From Methanoculleus sp. (lineage in GTDB: Archaea; Halobacteriota; Methanomicrobia; Methanomicrobiales; Methanoculleaceae), in the NCBI RefSeq assembly GCF_020696975.1, contig NZ_JAJGBK010000023.1, forward strand, positions 1-55,552: DNA of 55,552 bases, given 5' to 3'. The notes beneath the pieces are model-generated. The model ran no database searches. It saw only the letters and a list, made by a program, of their open reading frames with translations, and had not been told where the DNA came from. Every line of letters begins with the position of its first letter. Position 1 is the stretch's first letter. A program made the position numbers and the translations under genes. This document shows positions 7,893 to 17,542 of this stretch, in pieces.

Positions 7893-7967
7893 GCTGCTAT
7901 AGTGTAGACCGGCCAATCATGTAGGACTCTCACTCCTACGACTGGGGTTCGAATCCCCATAGCAGCA
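7893..7967 (+). tRNA. tRNA-Glu(CTC)
   Basis: The acceptor stem GCTGCTA/TAGCAGC, discriminator A, T arm GGGG-TTCGAAT-CCCC and anticodon stem TAGGA/TCCTA around loop CTCTCAC give anticodon CTC for GAG codons. CCA is not encoded. Confidence 0.95.
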
Positions 7968-8003
7968 TTCTGTTCTTCAATCACAACCCATCGAGATGCT
8001 TCC

Positions 8004-9212
8004 ATGAATCAACCCCCCAACCGAGACAGGAGATCCCAGAAATATCTCGGCAGTAAAGGCCTCATTCTCCTGATTGCCCTTCTCTCCGCCTTTGTCCCGC
8101 TCTCAACCGATCTCTACCTCCCTGCCCTGCCCGGTATGGGGGACTACTTCGGCGTCTCTGCGAACCTGACAAACCTCACCCTGATCCTCTTCTTCCTCTT
8201 CTTCAGCCTCGGGCTGCTCTTCTGGGGACCGCTCTCCGATAAATACGGTCGCCGGCCCGTTCTCCTCGCAGGGCTCGCCCTGTATATAGCGGCAAGCGCC
8301 GGGTGCGCCCTGTCATGGGAGATCTGGCACCTGATCGCCTTTCGCGTCCTCCAGGCCGTCGGCGGCAGCGCCGCCTCTGCGGTCGCGACCGCGATGGTCA
8401 AGGATGTCTACGACGGGAGGCGGCGGGAGTCGGTGCTCGCGCTCGTCCAATCGATGGTCGTCATCTCGCCCGCCGTCGCCCCGGTTCTCGGGGCGTTCAT
8501 GCTCCCCTACACGTCATGGCGGGGGCTCTTTGTCGCGCTCGCCCTCATCGGGACCGTCTCGATGGCGGGCGGCCTCCTCCTCGAGGAGACCATACCCTCG
8601 CGGTATACCGGGACAATGAAGCAGTCCGTCCGCCGGCTCGGGACCGTGCTCAGGAATCCAGGATTTACGTCACTGCTCATCGTCTTCTCGCTCGTGAGCA
8701 CCGCGTCCTTAGCGTTCGTCTCCGCTTCGCCGTACATCTACCAGGAAGGGTTCGGGCTCTCGGAGCAGTGGTACAGCCTCTACTTCGCCCTCAATGCCGC
8801 GGCCCTGATAGCCGGCCCGTTCCTCTATCTCTGGCTCTCCCGGCACTTTAGCCGCCGGATGATCGTCGGGTCCGGTTTTGCCGTCATGATCGCCAGCGGG
8901 GCGCTCGTCTGCCTCTTCGGGAGCCTGGGACCACTACTTTTCGCCCTTGCCCTCTTCCCGGCCTCCCTGATGGGGAGCGCTGTGCGCCCTCCCGGTGCGT
9001 TCCTGATGCTCGACCAGCAGAAGGAGGACACCGGGTCTGCATCCGCCCTGATCAACTGCTCAAGCCTCGTCTTCGGCAGCGCCGGGATGATCCTCATCTA
9101 CCTCGGCGGGGAGAGCCTTGTTCTCGGCCTCGGCGCGATCAATGTGGCGGTCGGGGTTGTCTGCCTCGCAGGGTGGACGGTTATCGGGAGACGGGGGCTG
9201 ACGAAGATCTGA
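8004..9212 (+). CDS. MFS drug-resistance transporter (Bcr/CflA type)
   Basis: 402 aa with about 12 predicted transmembrane segments. The N-terminal LLSAFVPLSTDLYLPALPGM and the loop motif GPLSDKYGRRPVLL after the second segment are typical of the DHA1 Bcr/CflA group of proton-coupled multidrug exporters. The substrate cannot be told from sequence. It is monocistronic, 36 nt after tRNA-Glu, and convergent with the helicase gene. The ATG at 8004 is followed by a short polar N-terminus (NQPPNRDRRSQK) before the first membrane helix, as expected. Confidence 0.88.
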   Translation: MNQPPNRDRRSQKYLGSKGLILLIALLSAFVPLSTDLYLPALPGMGDYFGVSANLTNLTLILFFLFFSLGLLFWGPLSDKYGRRPVLLAGLALYIAASAGCALSWEIWHLIAFRVLQAVGGSAASAVATAMVKDVYDGRRRESVLALVQSMVVISPAVAPVLGAFMLPYTSWRGLFVALALIGTVSMAGGLLLEETIPSRYTGTMKQSVRRLGTVLRNPGFTSLLIVFSLVSTASLAFVSASPYIYQEGFGLSEQWYSLYFALNAAALIAGPFLYLWLSRHFSRRMIVGSGFAVMIASGALVCLFGSLGPLLFALALFPASLMGSAVRPPGAFLMLDQQKEDTGSASALINCSSLVFGSAGMILIYLGGESLVLGLGAINVAVGVVCLAGWTVIGRRGLTKI

Positions 9213-9264
9213 AGGCAGGGCTGCCCTCGCATCTCCGGAGCGCAGCCGATAATTTATGATCGTC

Positions 9265-11904
9265 TCACTTCCCCTTCATCGCGCGAAGCGCCTCCCGGGC
9301 CGCCCTCCGCACCTCCGGCTCCCGGTCTTTCAAGGCCCGCATCAGCGCGAGGCGGGCACGGGGGTCGCCGATCCGCCCAAGCGCCCGGGCAGCCCTTGCA
9401 CGGACGCCGTAACGCCTATCCGCGAGGCGCGGGATGAGCGGGGCGACCGCCGCCGGATCCCCGATCGCCTCCATCGCCCCGATTGCACGAAGGACGACCT
9501 CGTCGTTTCGCGAGCCGAGCAGCGGTATCAGCAACGGAAGGGCCGGCGGCCCGATCTCAACGAGCCGGCGGCGGGCGGCCGCTTCCTCCTTCTGGTTCGC
9601 CGCCCGTTCGAGCGCCCTGACCTGCTTTGCTATCGCATCCGGCCGGTCGTCCTCCGGGACGGGGGGCGTCGGCAATTCCGTCCGGACCCGGCTCCCGGGA
9701 ATCTCCGCGGCAGGAATCGCCCCGACGCCGCTCAGAAGCAGCCCGCAAAGCGTCCGGGGGTCACGACCGGCGAGGACAAGGAGCCAGCGCATGCCGGAAG
9801 GGGGCGGGCAGCCTTCATCGGTGCGCCACGCCATCCTCACCATCGCCTCCCACACCTCGTCGGTGATGTCTCCCGAACACGATGCGAGCGACGCGGCGAG
9901 GTCACGCCGGAGGCGCTCCGGGATCGCTTCGAGGATCGCATCGATGCGGACGGTCCCGAAGTCGTCCGCCACGACGTATCGCCGGGCCCGGATGTAGTCG
10001 CGGACGGCCGCCTCGCTCCTCTGCCGGAACCCGGCAAGCCCGTCATCCTCGTCAGGCGTCTGCAGGACCGGGATGTCGAGAAGGAGGGCGGTCTCCTGGA
10101 TCCAGGCGAGATCGCTCTGGTAGGCGAACGCGTCCTCGGCCTCGACATACGCCTGCGGCAGGGCGACGAAGTGGTGAAAGACCGGCTCCTTCCCCGGCCG
10201 CTTCCGGAGGATCCGGCCCATGCGCTGCACGAGTTGCAGCCGGGTCTTTGAGGACGCGACGTTGATCCCGATCTCCGCGTCGGGGACGTCTATCCCCTCA
10301 TCAAGCATCTTCGGCGCGATCAGGACGCCGTAACGCGCCGACCGGAACCGGTTGAGGGAACGCTGCACTTCGGAGCGGGGCATCTCCGAGTGGACGCGGT
10401 AGGCCTCCACCGTGTCGCAAAGAGCGTTGTAGATGGCGTTGCAGGTCGCGATGTCCATCGAGAAGATGATGCACTTCTTCGTCGCCCCTAACTGCCGGGC
10501 AAGCTCGATCGCCCGGGCCGTCTTCGGGGCCGACCGGTGGATGATCATCCGCCGCCGGTAGACGAGGCCGATCAGCCCATACCACGCCTCCGGCACATCG
10601 GCTGTCCGGTAGCGGAGGTGGCGCATCAGGCCGACGAACTCCGCGATGCTCGAGAATCGGTCGAACCGGGAGCCGGAGAGTCGTCGGATGATATCCCGGT
10701 GCCGACCGTTGATGACGGCAAGTTCGCGGACGATCGCGTCAGAGATCTCGCGGAACTCCTCGTTCTCCCGCACGTCGAGGTATGTCGTGTGGAGGTGGAG
10801 GGAGAACGACGGGACGACCGCGTCCTCGCGGGCATCCTTCAGGGTGTATGTATAGACCGTCGGGCCCAGCGCCCGGTCGAGCGGCTGGCGGCGCTCCTCG
10901 CCCTCGACCGTCGCCGAGAGCCCCATCTTCCACTTCGCGGGGACGGCAAGGGCTTTACGAAACTGCAACCCCGCTCCGTGATGCACCTCGTCGACGATCA
11001 GGAGGTCGGCCCGGTAGCGGTCCGGAGAGCGGTAGACCTTCTGGAGCGTCTCGAATCGGAGGACGAACCGGCCGCGGTACTCAAGCGGCACCGTATAATC
11101 GGCGCCGGGGTTGCCGGAGAGGCCGAGTTTCTCCGTTGCCTCCCGCCGCCACTGGTTCAGCAGGGCACGGGAATGGGCGAGCACCAGCACCTCCAGCCGC
11201 CCGTGCACCTCATAAAGCCTCAAAGCGGCGGCAAGCCCGATGAGGGTCTTCCCGCTCGCCGTCGCCATCTCGAGGATCCCCCTCCCCCCGGCAGAGAGCC
11301 AGGCCTCGAGTGCCCGGCGCTGGTGCGGCCAGAGAGGATAGAGGAGGGCGGGGCGGGCGGCAAGGTCTATAAGTGCGTCGGCCTCCTCCAGCCGTGCAAA
11401 GAACTGGTCGGCTCTGCCCGTACCCGCAAGCCGGGCAAGGAGTTCCATCGCAAAGAGGCCGCTCCCGACCGCAAAGAGCGTCGAGACCTCGTCGATCATA
11501 TCCGGCGCCAACCCGATCTCGAGGCAGATCTTCTTTAAGATCGCGACCTTCTGGCTCTCCGCGAACGGGTGGAGTGTGCGGTAGCAGAGGTGGCGGAACC
11601 GGGAGAACTCCTCCGCCGCCTCGTCGGGAAGGCCGGCATCTTCCAGCCCGCCAAAGAGGAGGAAGGCGGTCTCTGCAACGTAACGCTCCAGGCGTTCATA
11701 GTGATCGTCGTTTGGGTCCAGCCGGAGAACAAACCGCCCGTCCTTCCGGAGAGTGTTCTCGTAGTAGTTCAGGAGCTCCTCGTCAGCCACCCCGAGCGCA
11801 GCGGCTGGTGGAAGCGGGTCGAGGACGCTTCTTTTGAAGGAGTCGAAGGTGAACCGGTCGGGGTTTGTGAGGTAGTCAATCTCGTGTGGCAGGAACCGTC
11901 GCAT
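9265..11904 (-). CDS. XPB/SSL2-like superfamily 2 helicase with C-terminal HEAT repeats
   Basis: 879 aa from the preferred start. Residues 1-185 are unrecognised and mainly helical. A helicase core follows, with Q-like PHQRRALEAW, Walker A ATASGKT (near 215-220), DEVHH (near 305), LSAT (near 332) and motif VI QRMGRILRK (near 585). The last 120 residues hold PBS-lyase/HEAT repeats (GPPALPLLIPLLGS, RAIGAMEAIGDPAAVAPLI, RAARALGRIGDPRA). The ATPase and translocase role is clear, but the substrate is not. The HEAT tail suggests a protein or nucleic-acid docking surface. A start at 11904 has GGAG 8 nt upstream; a start six codons earlier (11922) has none. No nuclease motif is visible. It stands alone, convergent with the MFS gene. 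A DNA repair or defence role is possible but not shown. Confidence 0.8.
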   Translation of the reverse strand: MRRFLPHEIDYLTNPDRFTFDSFKRSVLDPLPPAAALGVADEELLNYYENTLRKDGRFVLRLDPNDDHYERLERYVAETAFLLFGGLEDAGLPDEAAEEFSRFRHLCYRTLHPFAESQKVAILKKICLEIGLAPDMIDEVSTLFAVGSGLFAMELLARLAGTGRADQFFARLEEADALIDLAARPALLYPLWPHQRRALEAWLSAGGRGILEMATASGKTLIGLAAALRLYEVHGRLEVLVLAHSRALLNQWRREATEKLGLSGNPGADYTVPLEYRGRFVLRFETLQKVYRSPDRYRADLLIVDEVHHGAGLQFRKALAVPAKWKMGLSATVEGEERRQPLDRALGPTVYTYTLKDAREDAVVPSFSLHLHTTYLDVRENEEFREISDAIVRELAVINGRHRDIIRRLSGSRFDRFSSIAEFVGLMRHLRYRTADVPEAWYGLIGLVYRRRMIIHRSAPKTARAIELARQLGATKKCIIFSMDIATCNAIYNALCDTVEAYRVHSEMPRSEVQRSLNRFRSARYGVLIAPKMLDEGIDVPDAEIGINVASSKTRLQLVQRMGRILRKRPGKEPVFHHFVALPQAYVEAEDAFAYQSDLAWIQETALLLDIPVLQTPDEDDGLAGFRQRSEAAVRDYIRARRYVVADDFGTVRIDAILEAIPERLRRDLAASLASCSGDITDEVWEAMVRMAWRTDEGCPPPSGMRWLLVLAGRDPRTLCGLLLSGVGAIPAAEIPGSRVRTELPTPPVPEDDRPDAIAKQVRALERAANQKEEAAARRRLVEIGPPALPLLIPLLGSRNDEVVLRAIGAMEAIGDPAAVAPLIPRLADRRYGVRARAARALGRIGDPRARLALMRALKDREPEVRRAAREALRAMKGK

Positions 11905-12508
11905 GGCTGGGTCTCCGTGCATTCACTGTGGCCTCGCGCCGGCGCGGCGCCGGACCCGACAGAGCCCGGAGGAAGAGACGCAACAGAGGAAGAGGTGCTC
12001 CGGGAGACGGCTGCCACAGTATTCGGGAGGCTTCCGTCCCGGAACGCTCCCCGGAGAGCGGGCACGGCGGGCCATCTCCGGCATGGATGCTCATTCTGAG
12101 TCTGCTCCAGGCGGGTTAAACATTATCCTCGCACTCCGGGACCCGCCTCGTTCAAGCCAAAACGGCGCCTGCAGCACCCGTTCCGGCCGGCGATCTCTGG
12201 CGAAGGTCCAGGGCACGCACCCCTGGCGCGGCCTCCAGCATGTTACTGTAAATAGTCCCTTTGCTTTGCAATTCAGATGATTAGAGGGATATTCATCAGG
12301 ATTCAAAAAGGGTCCGGGTCCCCGAGGTGAATTTGTCATGTTGAATCATTACAAAACCTATAAAGCAGATATGAGACCACGCTGTACAGTTCATCCGACC
12401 TATTGGTTTGGCTTTCCGGGAGACGGTTCATCTGTCAGGGAACATGAACTGCAGGATCATAGAGACACTTGAGTAGAGATACTCATAACTTGACTTGAGG
12501 CGACAACC
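11905..12508. other. Divergent intergenic region upstream of the acyl-CoA synthetase
   Basis: No gene is supported. The + strand carries CCTATAAAG at about 12357-12365, a good TATA box predicting a leader of about 120 nt before the ATG at 12509. The segment around 12195-12240 is GC-rich and can fold (CCAGGG/CCCTGG), but no known riboswitch is recognised. Confidence 0.4.
12357..12365 (+). promoter_or_regulatory. TATA box of the ADP-forming acyl-CoA synthetase gene
   Basis: ACAAAACCTATAAAGC places an A-rich BRE-like stretch before the box. Transcription would start near 12388, leaving an unusually long 5' UTR for this window. Confidence 0.5.
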
Positions 12509-14551
12509 ATGGCAAAAAGAATGCTGAGCGAGTTCGAATCGTACGACCTCCTGAAACAATACGGTGTGCCGGTGCCGGAGCATGCAATCGTCAAGACCGC
12601 CGCCGAAGCAGGCAAAGCGGCAGAGAAGATTGGCTTTCCGGTCGTCATGAAGATCCACTCGCCCCAGATCGTCCACAAAAGCGATGCGGGCGGGGTTATC
12701 GTCAGTATCTCCTCAAAACAGGCCGCTGAGGAGGCGTTCAACAGGATAGTCGGGAATGCAAAGGCGTATAACCCTGAGGCCGAGATCAAGGGCGTCATCG
12801 TCGAGCAGCAGGCGGCACCCGGGCTTGAGTTGATCATCGGCGGGAAGACCGACCCGGCGTTCGGGAAGGTGTTCACCTTCGGTATGGGAGGCACCCTTGT
12901 TGAGTTGATGAAGGACGTCACCCTGCGGATCCTGCCCATCACCGAGGAGGAGATCCGGCGGATGATCAGGGAGATCCACGGCTACCCCATGATCCAGGGC
13001 TATCGTGGGTCAAAGCCCCGGGACGAAGAGACCCTCGTTCAGGTCATGTGGGCGATCAACCGCTTCTTTGCCGAGAACACCCACGTCGTGGAGTTCGACA
13101 TCAACCCGGTCAGGCTGTACGAGTCCGGGGCCTGCATCGTCGACGCCCGGATCTTCGTCGACGACGAAGCCGTCGAGAAGGTAGCAAAAGAACGGCCCTT
13201 CGTCCCGATCGAGTACTTCACCCCCCGGTCCATAGCAGTCATCGGCGCCTCGTCGGAGCCGAAGAAGATGGGCTACGCCGTGATGCACAACCTCCTCCAC
13301 TTCCCCGGGCAGCTCTACCCCGTGAATAATAAGCGCCCGGAGGTGCAGGGGCTTAAAGCGTATCCCTCCATCCTCGATATCCCGAACCCCGTCGACATGG
13401 CGGTCATCACCGTCCCGGCAAAGCACGTCCCGAGCGTCATCGAGGAGTGCGGACAGAAGGGGGTCTCCATGGCGGTCATCATCACCGCCGGATTCAAGGA
13501 GATGGGTGAGGGCGGCAAGGCGCTCGAAGACCGGGTCCTTGAGATCGCAAAGGGCTACGGCACGCGGATCGTGGGCCCGAACTGCCTCGGGCTGATCATC
13601 CCCCCGAAGGGCATCGATACCACTTACGTCCACGAGTCGCCGAAACCCGGCAACATCGCCTTCATCTCCCAGAGCGGCGCCATCGTCAACACCGTGGTCG
13701 ACTGGAGCATCAAGCAGGACATCGGCTTCTCCGCCGTCGTCAGCGTCGGCAACCAGGCGGACCTCAACTTCATCGACTTTCTCAGGTTCGTGGAGCGTGA
13801 CCCCAAGACCAAGGGCATCATCCTCTACATCGAAGAGATCCAGGACGGCAAGACCTTCATGAAGGTGGCAAGCGAGGTCGCAAAGACCAAACCCATCGTG
13901 GCGATCAAGTCCGGTTCCTCCGAGAAAGGCCAGGCCGCGGCATCGTCCCACACGGGCTCGCTCTCGGGGTCGTACGACGTCTACATGGAAGCCTTCCGTC
14001 AGTCCGGCGTCATCCCCGTTCACACCCTGACAGGCACGTTCCAGGTCGCCGAGATGCTCTCGCTCCCGAAGGGCTACCCCCGTGGCAAACGGGCGGTCGT
14101 GATCACGAACGCCGGCGGGTTTGCCGTCCTCTCCTCCGACTACGCCGAGCGCTACGGCATCGACCTGATCAACCTCCCGCCCAAGGTCTTGAAGGAGTTA
14201 AACGACCTCCTGCCTGAGTTCTGGAACAAGAACAACCCGATCGACCTCCTCGGCGACGCCAACGAGAAGAGGTTCGAGCAGACGTTCAGCGTGCTCGCCA
14301 AGCACCAGGACTGCTGGGACATCGCGTTCGTCGTCGGGTTCCCGAACCTCGTCATCGGCTCCGAGCAGCTTGCAAACCAGATCATCCGATTCTCTGAAAA
14401 GACCGAGAACATGATCGTCACGACGCTGCTCGGCGGCGGGTCCATGGACCGGGGGCGCAAGGTTCTCAAGGAGAACGGCATCCCGCTCTTTGACGAGCTT
14501 GACTTCACCTTCCGGGTTATGGGAAGGATCCTCTGGCAGAGGTTCCGGTAA
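12509..14551 (+). CDS. Acetate/acyl-CoA ligase (ADP-forming), fused beta-alpha subunits
   Basis: 680 aa. An N-terminal ATP-grasp domain (about 1-225: GFPVVMKIHSPQIVHKSDAGGV, EFDINPVRL) is followed by a CoA-binding Rossmann domain (PRSIAVIGASSEPKKMG) and the succinyl-CoA-synthetase-like ligase part with SSHTGSLSGS, whose His481 is the expected phosphohistidine. The enzyme interconverts acyl-CoA, ADP and phosphate with the acid, CoA and ATP. In a hydrogen-using methanogen it could assimilate acetate or other organic acids, or salvage ATP. The order beta-alpha in one chain is the reverse of many fused archaeal homologues. All key residues are intact. The substrate (acetate, branched-chain or aryl acids) is unresolved. 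A T5 run follows the stop at about 14573. Confidence 0.9.
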   Translation: MAKRMLSEFESYDLLKQYGVPVPEHAIVKTAAEAGKAAEKIGFPVVMKIHSPQIVHKSDAGGVIVSISSKQAAEEAFNRIVGNAKAYNPEAEIKGVIVEQQAAPGLELIIGGKTDPAFGKVFTFGMGGTLVELMKDVTLRILPITEEEIRRMIREIHGYPMIQGYRGSKPRDEETLVQVMWAINRFFAENTHVVEFDINPVRLYESGACIVDARIFVDDEAVEKVAKERPFVPIEYFTPRSIAVIGASSEPKKMGYAVMHNLLHFPGQLYPVNNKRPEVQGLKAYPSILDIPNPVDMAVITVPAKHVPSVIEECGQKGVSMAVIITAGFKEMGEGGKALEDRVLEIAKGYGTRIVGPNCLGLIIPPKGIDTTYVHESPKPGNIAFISQSGAIVNTVVDWSIKQDIGFSAVVSVGNQADLNFIDFLRFVERDPKTKGIILYIEEIQDGKTFMKVASEVAKTKPIVAIKSGSSEKGQAAASSHTGSLSGSYDVYMEAFRQSGVIPVHTLTGTFQVAEMLSLPKGYPRGKRAVVITNAGGFAVLSSDYAERYGIDLINLPPKVLKELNDLLPEFWNKNNPIDLLGDANEKRFEQTFSVLAKHQDCWDIAFVVGFPNLVIGSEQLANQIIRFSEKTENMIVTTLLGGGSMDRGRKVLKENGIPLFDELDFTFRVMGRILWQRFR

Positions 14552-14596
14552 GATCTCTTCCCGGACAAACACTATTTTTGCACCAGCACGGCTCGG

Positions 14597-16159
14597 TCAG
14601 TCCGGCTGTCCGGTTCCGTCCACCTGTATCCGCCTCCCGTCCCGCCGCCAGACCACCAGAAACGACGAGAGAACGGCCAGCGTGTAGCAGGCCCAGAAGA
14701 GCGGGATTGCAGTCCCGGATTCCAGCCCCCCGGATATGAACCGCATGATGCCGATAACTATCGATACCAGAACCGCTGAGATCACGACGAGGATCGGCGC
14801 TATCCTGACGCGAGACCGGCCGGCCGGCCCCGACAACGCTTTTGGCGTCACGACGAACGGCAACTGTTTTCCGGAGACGGCATACCAGATCGCCCGGGCG
14901 TATACAAAGGCAAGCGTATTGAAGATCGCCTGCGAGAGTGCGAGATCGCGCAGAGAGTACTGCCGCTCGCGGATGCTGATGATAACCTGGATGCCGATCA
15001 CCACGGCAAGCACCACGGCAAAGATCGGGGGGAGCCATACCGGCAGGATCGGTATACCGAAGATCAGCGTGGCGACGGGAAGGAGGAAGAGGGCCACGTT
15101 CACCCCGCCGAGCAGGTAGATCGAGACGACCACGGCGAACTCAAGCCAGTGCACCGCGGTCATGCTCCGTGGGCGCATAACGAGGTTCCGGAGGATGGTC
15201 CCGAGGAGCTGGGTGTTTCCGTATGCCCAGCGGAGTTGCTGCGTAAAGTAGGCCGCAAGGTTCGGCGGCGCGATGCCCTCCGCGTACACGGCATCGAGAA
15301 AGATCCCCCGGCACCCCTTGAGGTGGAAGGTAAAAGAGGTCGCTATGTCTTCAGCGATGCACGTCTCATCCATCCCGCCGATAGCAACAAGATGGCTCAC
15401 CCGGAAGATGCAGTTTGAGCCGGTCAGCATGGCAGTATGGTTGACGGAGAGCCCCCTGCAGACGTGCTTGTTGTAGATGTGCTGCTGGTAGGAGAACGTG
15501 ACACTTATCGGGTCATTTGGCTCCGACCGGAAGAACTGAGGCGTCTGGATGAAGGAGGCGTCGGGGTTGGCCTCCAGGACCGGGATGAGGTCGGTGAGGA
15601 TCGCCGGCTTTACCTTCTGATCGGCGTCGAGCACCAGGAGATACGTCGTGTTGCTGTCGAGGAGTGAGAGGCCATGGTTGATGGCCCCGGCCTTAAAGCC
15701 CCTCCGGTGCTCGCGGTGAACATAGTGGAGGCCGTATCGATGGCTGATCTCCTCCATCGAGATGCGTTTACGCGCATCGGTGGAGTCATCGAGGAGGAAG
15801 ATGCAGACGTCCGGGTAGGTGATGGCCGTGCATGCCCGGATACAGGACTCGACCACCTGAGGCTCCTCGTTGTAGACCGGGATGAAGACCGCGACCCGGC
15901 AGGAGGACAATGCAGTCGTTCGTAGCGGTGTTATGGGGCGTTCAACGTAGGCATAGAGCGACCGCAGGAGGTGGTCGGCGTAGCTCATGAACTGTATCAC
16001 CCCGAAAAATGTGACACCGACGAGGAGAAGAGAGAGTACTCTCGCAAAGAAGCTCCATCCGGCTCCGACGAATATGACGTAGAGATCATGGAAGAGGGCG
16101 AGCGTGATCAGCATCATGAGCGTGGCGGTAAAGAGCGAAATACGAGCTGCCGTCTTCAT
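14597..16159 (-). CDS. Cellulose-synthase-like family 2 glycosyltransferase
   Basis: About 520 aa. Two N-terminal membrane helices (10-60) precede a cytoplasmic GT2 domain with D124-D125, D178xD180, E270-D271 and QxxRW at 307-311, the full processive GT-A catalytic set, then about five C-terminal membrane helices. It therefore probably polymerises and extrudes a beta-linked polysaccharide. No PilZ domain or accessory bcs gene is adjacent, so the polymer and its control are unknown. The start at 16159 has GGTGA about 7 nt upstream; a start four codons earlier is possible. Its promoter is probably the perfect box A TTTAAATA (minus) at 16297-16304. It converges with the acyl-CoA synthetase. Confidence 0.88.
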   Translation of the reverse strand: MKTAARISLFTATLMMLITLALFHDLYVIFVGAGWSFFARVLSLLLVGVTFFGVIQFMSYADHLLRSLYAYVERPITPLRTTALSSCRVAVFIPVYNEEPQVVESCIRACTAITYPDVCIFLLDDSTDARKRISMEEISHRYGLHYVHREHRRGFKAGAINHGLSLLDSNTTYLLVLDADQKVKPAILTDLIPVLEANPDASFIQTPQFFRSEPNDPISVTFSYQQHIYNKHVCRGLSVNHTAMLTGSNCIFRVSHLVAIGGMDETCIAEDIATSFTFHLKGCRGIFLDAVYAEGIAPPNLAAYFTQQLRWAYGNTQLLGTILRNLVMRPRSMTAVHWLEFAVVVSIYLLGGVNVALFLLPVATLIFGIPILPVWLPPIFAVVLAVVIGIQVIISIRERQYSLRDLALSQAIFNTLAFVYARAIWYAVSGKQLPFVVTPKALSGPAGRSRVRIAPILVVISAVLVSIVIGIMRFISGGLESGTAIPLFWACYTLAVLSSFLVVWRRDGRRIQVDGTGQPD

Positions 16160-16549
16160 ATGGTTCACCATTATCCGGAGACTGTATCGTGCAGGCGCCT
16201 CTCGGTTGTCCGGTCACCAGCAAGCCCGGGACCCAAAGCCGGGTACCGTGCGGTAGAGAACGCGAGGCGGTTCAGATACCATCCATCCTATCAGCGTATT
16301 TAAACATTGCGCAAGGGTTGCACGATCGCTCCCGCCATCCGTGAATCGGGGAGGGGAGGTTCGAACCGCTGTTACGGGTAAAAGGGGAGAACGGCATCCG
16401 GTCCGTTTGGGGCGCTGTCTTCCACCCGAACATCCCGTTTCCGCCACCCCGGCTGCAGACGGGAGAGCGGAGAGCATGGAGGAGGGATCCGTCGCGGGAC
16501 CGATCCTCTCTACCGGCACCATGAAATACATCCACTTCCTGAAGGAGGA
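16160..16549. other. Divergent intergenic region glycosyltransferase / superoxide dismutase
   Basis: No gene is supported. A perfect archaeal box A (TTTAAATA read on the minus strand, 16297-16304, preceded by AATG) probably drives the glycosyltransferase with a leader of about 110 nt. A promoter for superoxide dismutase is not obvious. Confidence 0.45.
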
Positions 16550-16558
16550 ATGATGCCT

Positions 16559-17191
16559 ATGACTGGACAGAAGATGGAATCTGCATCGCAAAAGAAGTAT
16601 GAACTGCCGCCCCTGCCATACGCACCCGACGCCCTTGAACCGCATATCTCAAGGGAACAACTCTCCCTGCACCATGATAAGCATCACCAGGCCTACGTGA
16701 CCGGGGCGAACGCCGACCTTGAGAAACTGGAGAAAGCACGGCAGGAAGGCACTGAAGTCGATATGAAAGCGCTGCTCAAAGACCTCTCGTTCAACATCGG
16801 CGGCCATATCCTGCATACCCGCTTCTGGCCGAGCATGGCCCCTGCCGGAAAGGGGGGCGGCGGGACCCCTGGCGGGGCCCTTGCCGACCGTATCGACCGG
16901 GAGTGGGGCTCCTTTGACCGGTTCAAGGCTGAGTTTACAAAAGCGGCCGCGAGCGCCGAAGGGTCGGGCTGGGCGGCACTGGCATACTGCACGATGACCG
17001 ACCGCCCCATGATCATGCAGATCGAGAAGCACAACACCAACGTCTACCCGACGTTTCAGATCCTGATGGTGCTCGACGTCTGGGAACATGCCTACTACAT
17101 CGACTACAGGAACAACAGGGGCCAATTCATCGACGCGTTCTGGAACGTCGTGAACTGGGATGCGGTGAATAAAAGGTTTGAGAACCTCTGA
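16559..17191 (+). CDS. Superoxide dismutase, Fe/Mn type
   Basis: 210 aa from the chosen start. The family signatures are complete: [22 protein letters not shown] and [15 protein letters not shown] supply three His and one Asp metal ligands. It disproportionates superoxide in the cytoplasm, giving oxygen tolerance to an anaerobe. Metal choice cannot be fixed by eye; methanogen homologues are usually iron enzymes. GGAGG at 16544-16548 precedes three in-frame ATGs (16550, 16553, 16559); 16559 has 10-nt spacing and 16553 only 4, so the exact start is uncertain by three residues. It is monocistronic, followed by a T5 run near 17200. Confidence 0.93.
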   Translation: MTGQKMESASQKKYELPPLPYAPDALEPHISREQLSLHHDKHHQAYVTGANADLEKLEKARQEGTEVDMKALLKDLSFNIGGHILHTRFWPSMAPAGKGGGGTPGGALADRIDREWGSFDRFKAEFTKAAASAEGSGWAALAYCTMTDRPMIMQIEKHNTNVYPTFQILMVLDVWEHAYYIDYRNNRGQFIDAFWNVVNWDAVNKRFENL

Positions 17192-17542
17192 ACCTTTCAT
17201 TTTTGGCTTTGTTGAACCACTCTGTTACCTCAGGGCAACGCTGTTTTACCTGCATTACCCACCCACGGCTTTCCGCCGGACAGGAGTCCTAGCACCGAAG
17301 GTGCGCCGGCAGGAGTCTGGGTGAGGACACCCACCCGAACCGGAAGAGGGTTTCACGAGATCGCTCCATCTTCTTCAGCCTCTCCGGCCCCAAACAGCAG
17401 GCGCCGCCTCTTCCGATGTCTTCCGGGGTCGTCCCGGCAACCGCCGGGGACGTCTGCTCCTGCGGCCTTCTCACCGGTGAGGGCAGGGTAACTCGATCAA
17501 AACTATTAAATCATCCCCACAGGATCATAACCCGACGGCGCT
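17192..17542. other. Intergenic region with short repeats and a promoter
   Basis: No gene is supported. A near-duplicate, CGCCGGACAGGAGTC at 17274 and CGCCGGCAGGAGTC at 17304, flanks a small hairpin (GCACC-GAA-GGTGC, 17292-17304). Around 17430-17452 GTCCCGGC/GCCGGGGAC can pair with one bulge. A TATA-like ACTATTAAAT at about 17502-17511 lies upstream of the next reading frames. Confidence 0.45.
17502..17511 (+). promoter_or_regulatory. TATA-like promoter of the HdrCB-like gene and its leader ORF
   Basis: ATCAAAACTATTAAATC combines an A-rich BRE-like stretch with box A. The expected transcription start, near 17530, lies about 13 nt before the ATG of the small ORF and about 155 nt before the HdrCB-like gene. 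Confidence 0.5.

Noticed and set aside
5343-7967. Integration site at tRNA-Arg or tRNA-Glu
   Set aside because: No integrase gene and no duplicated tRNA 3' end was found downstream of either tRNA.
10537-11538. 333-codon + strand frame inside the helicase gene
   Set aside because: It is antisense to intact helicase motifs. It has no promoter or ribosome binding site and no recognisable domain.
13010-14023. 337-codon minus frame inside the acyl-CoA synthetase
   Set aside because: It is a complement of a strongly conserved coding region and its composition reflects GC bias only.
16341-16553. 70-codon + frame before superoxide dismutase
   Set aside because: It spans the intergenic region without a ribosome binding site or recognisable domain, and it ends at the ribosome binding site and start codons of superoxide dismutase.
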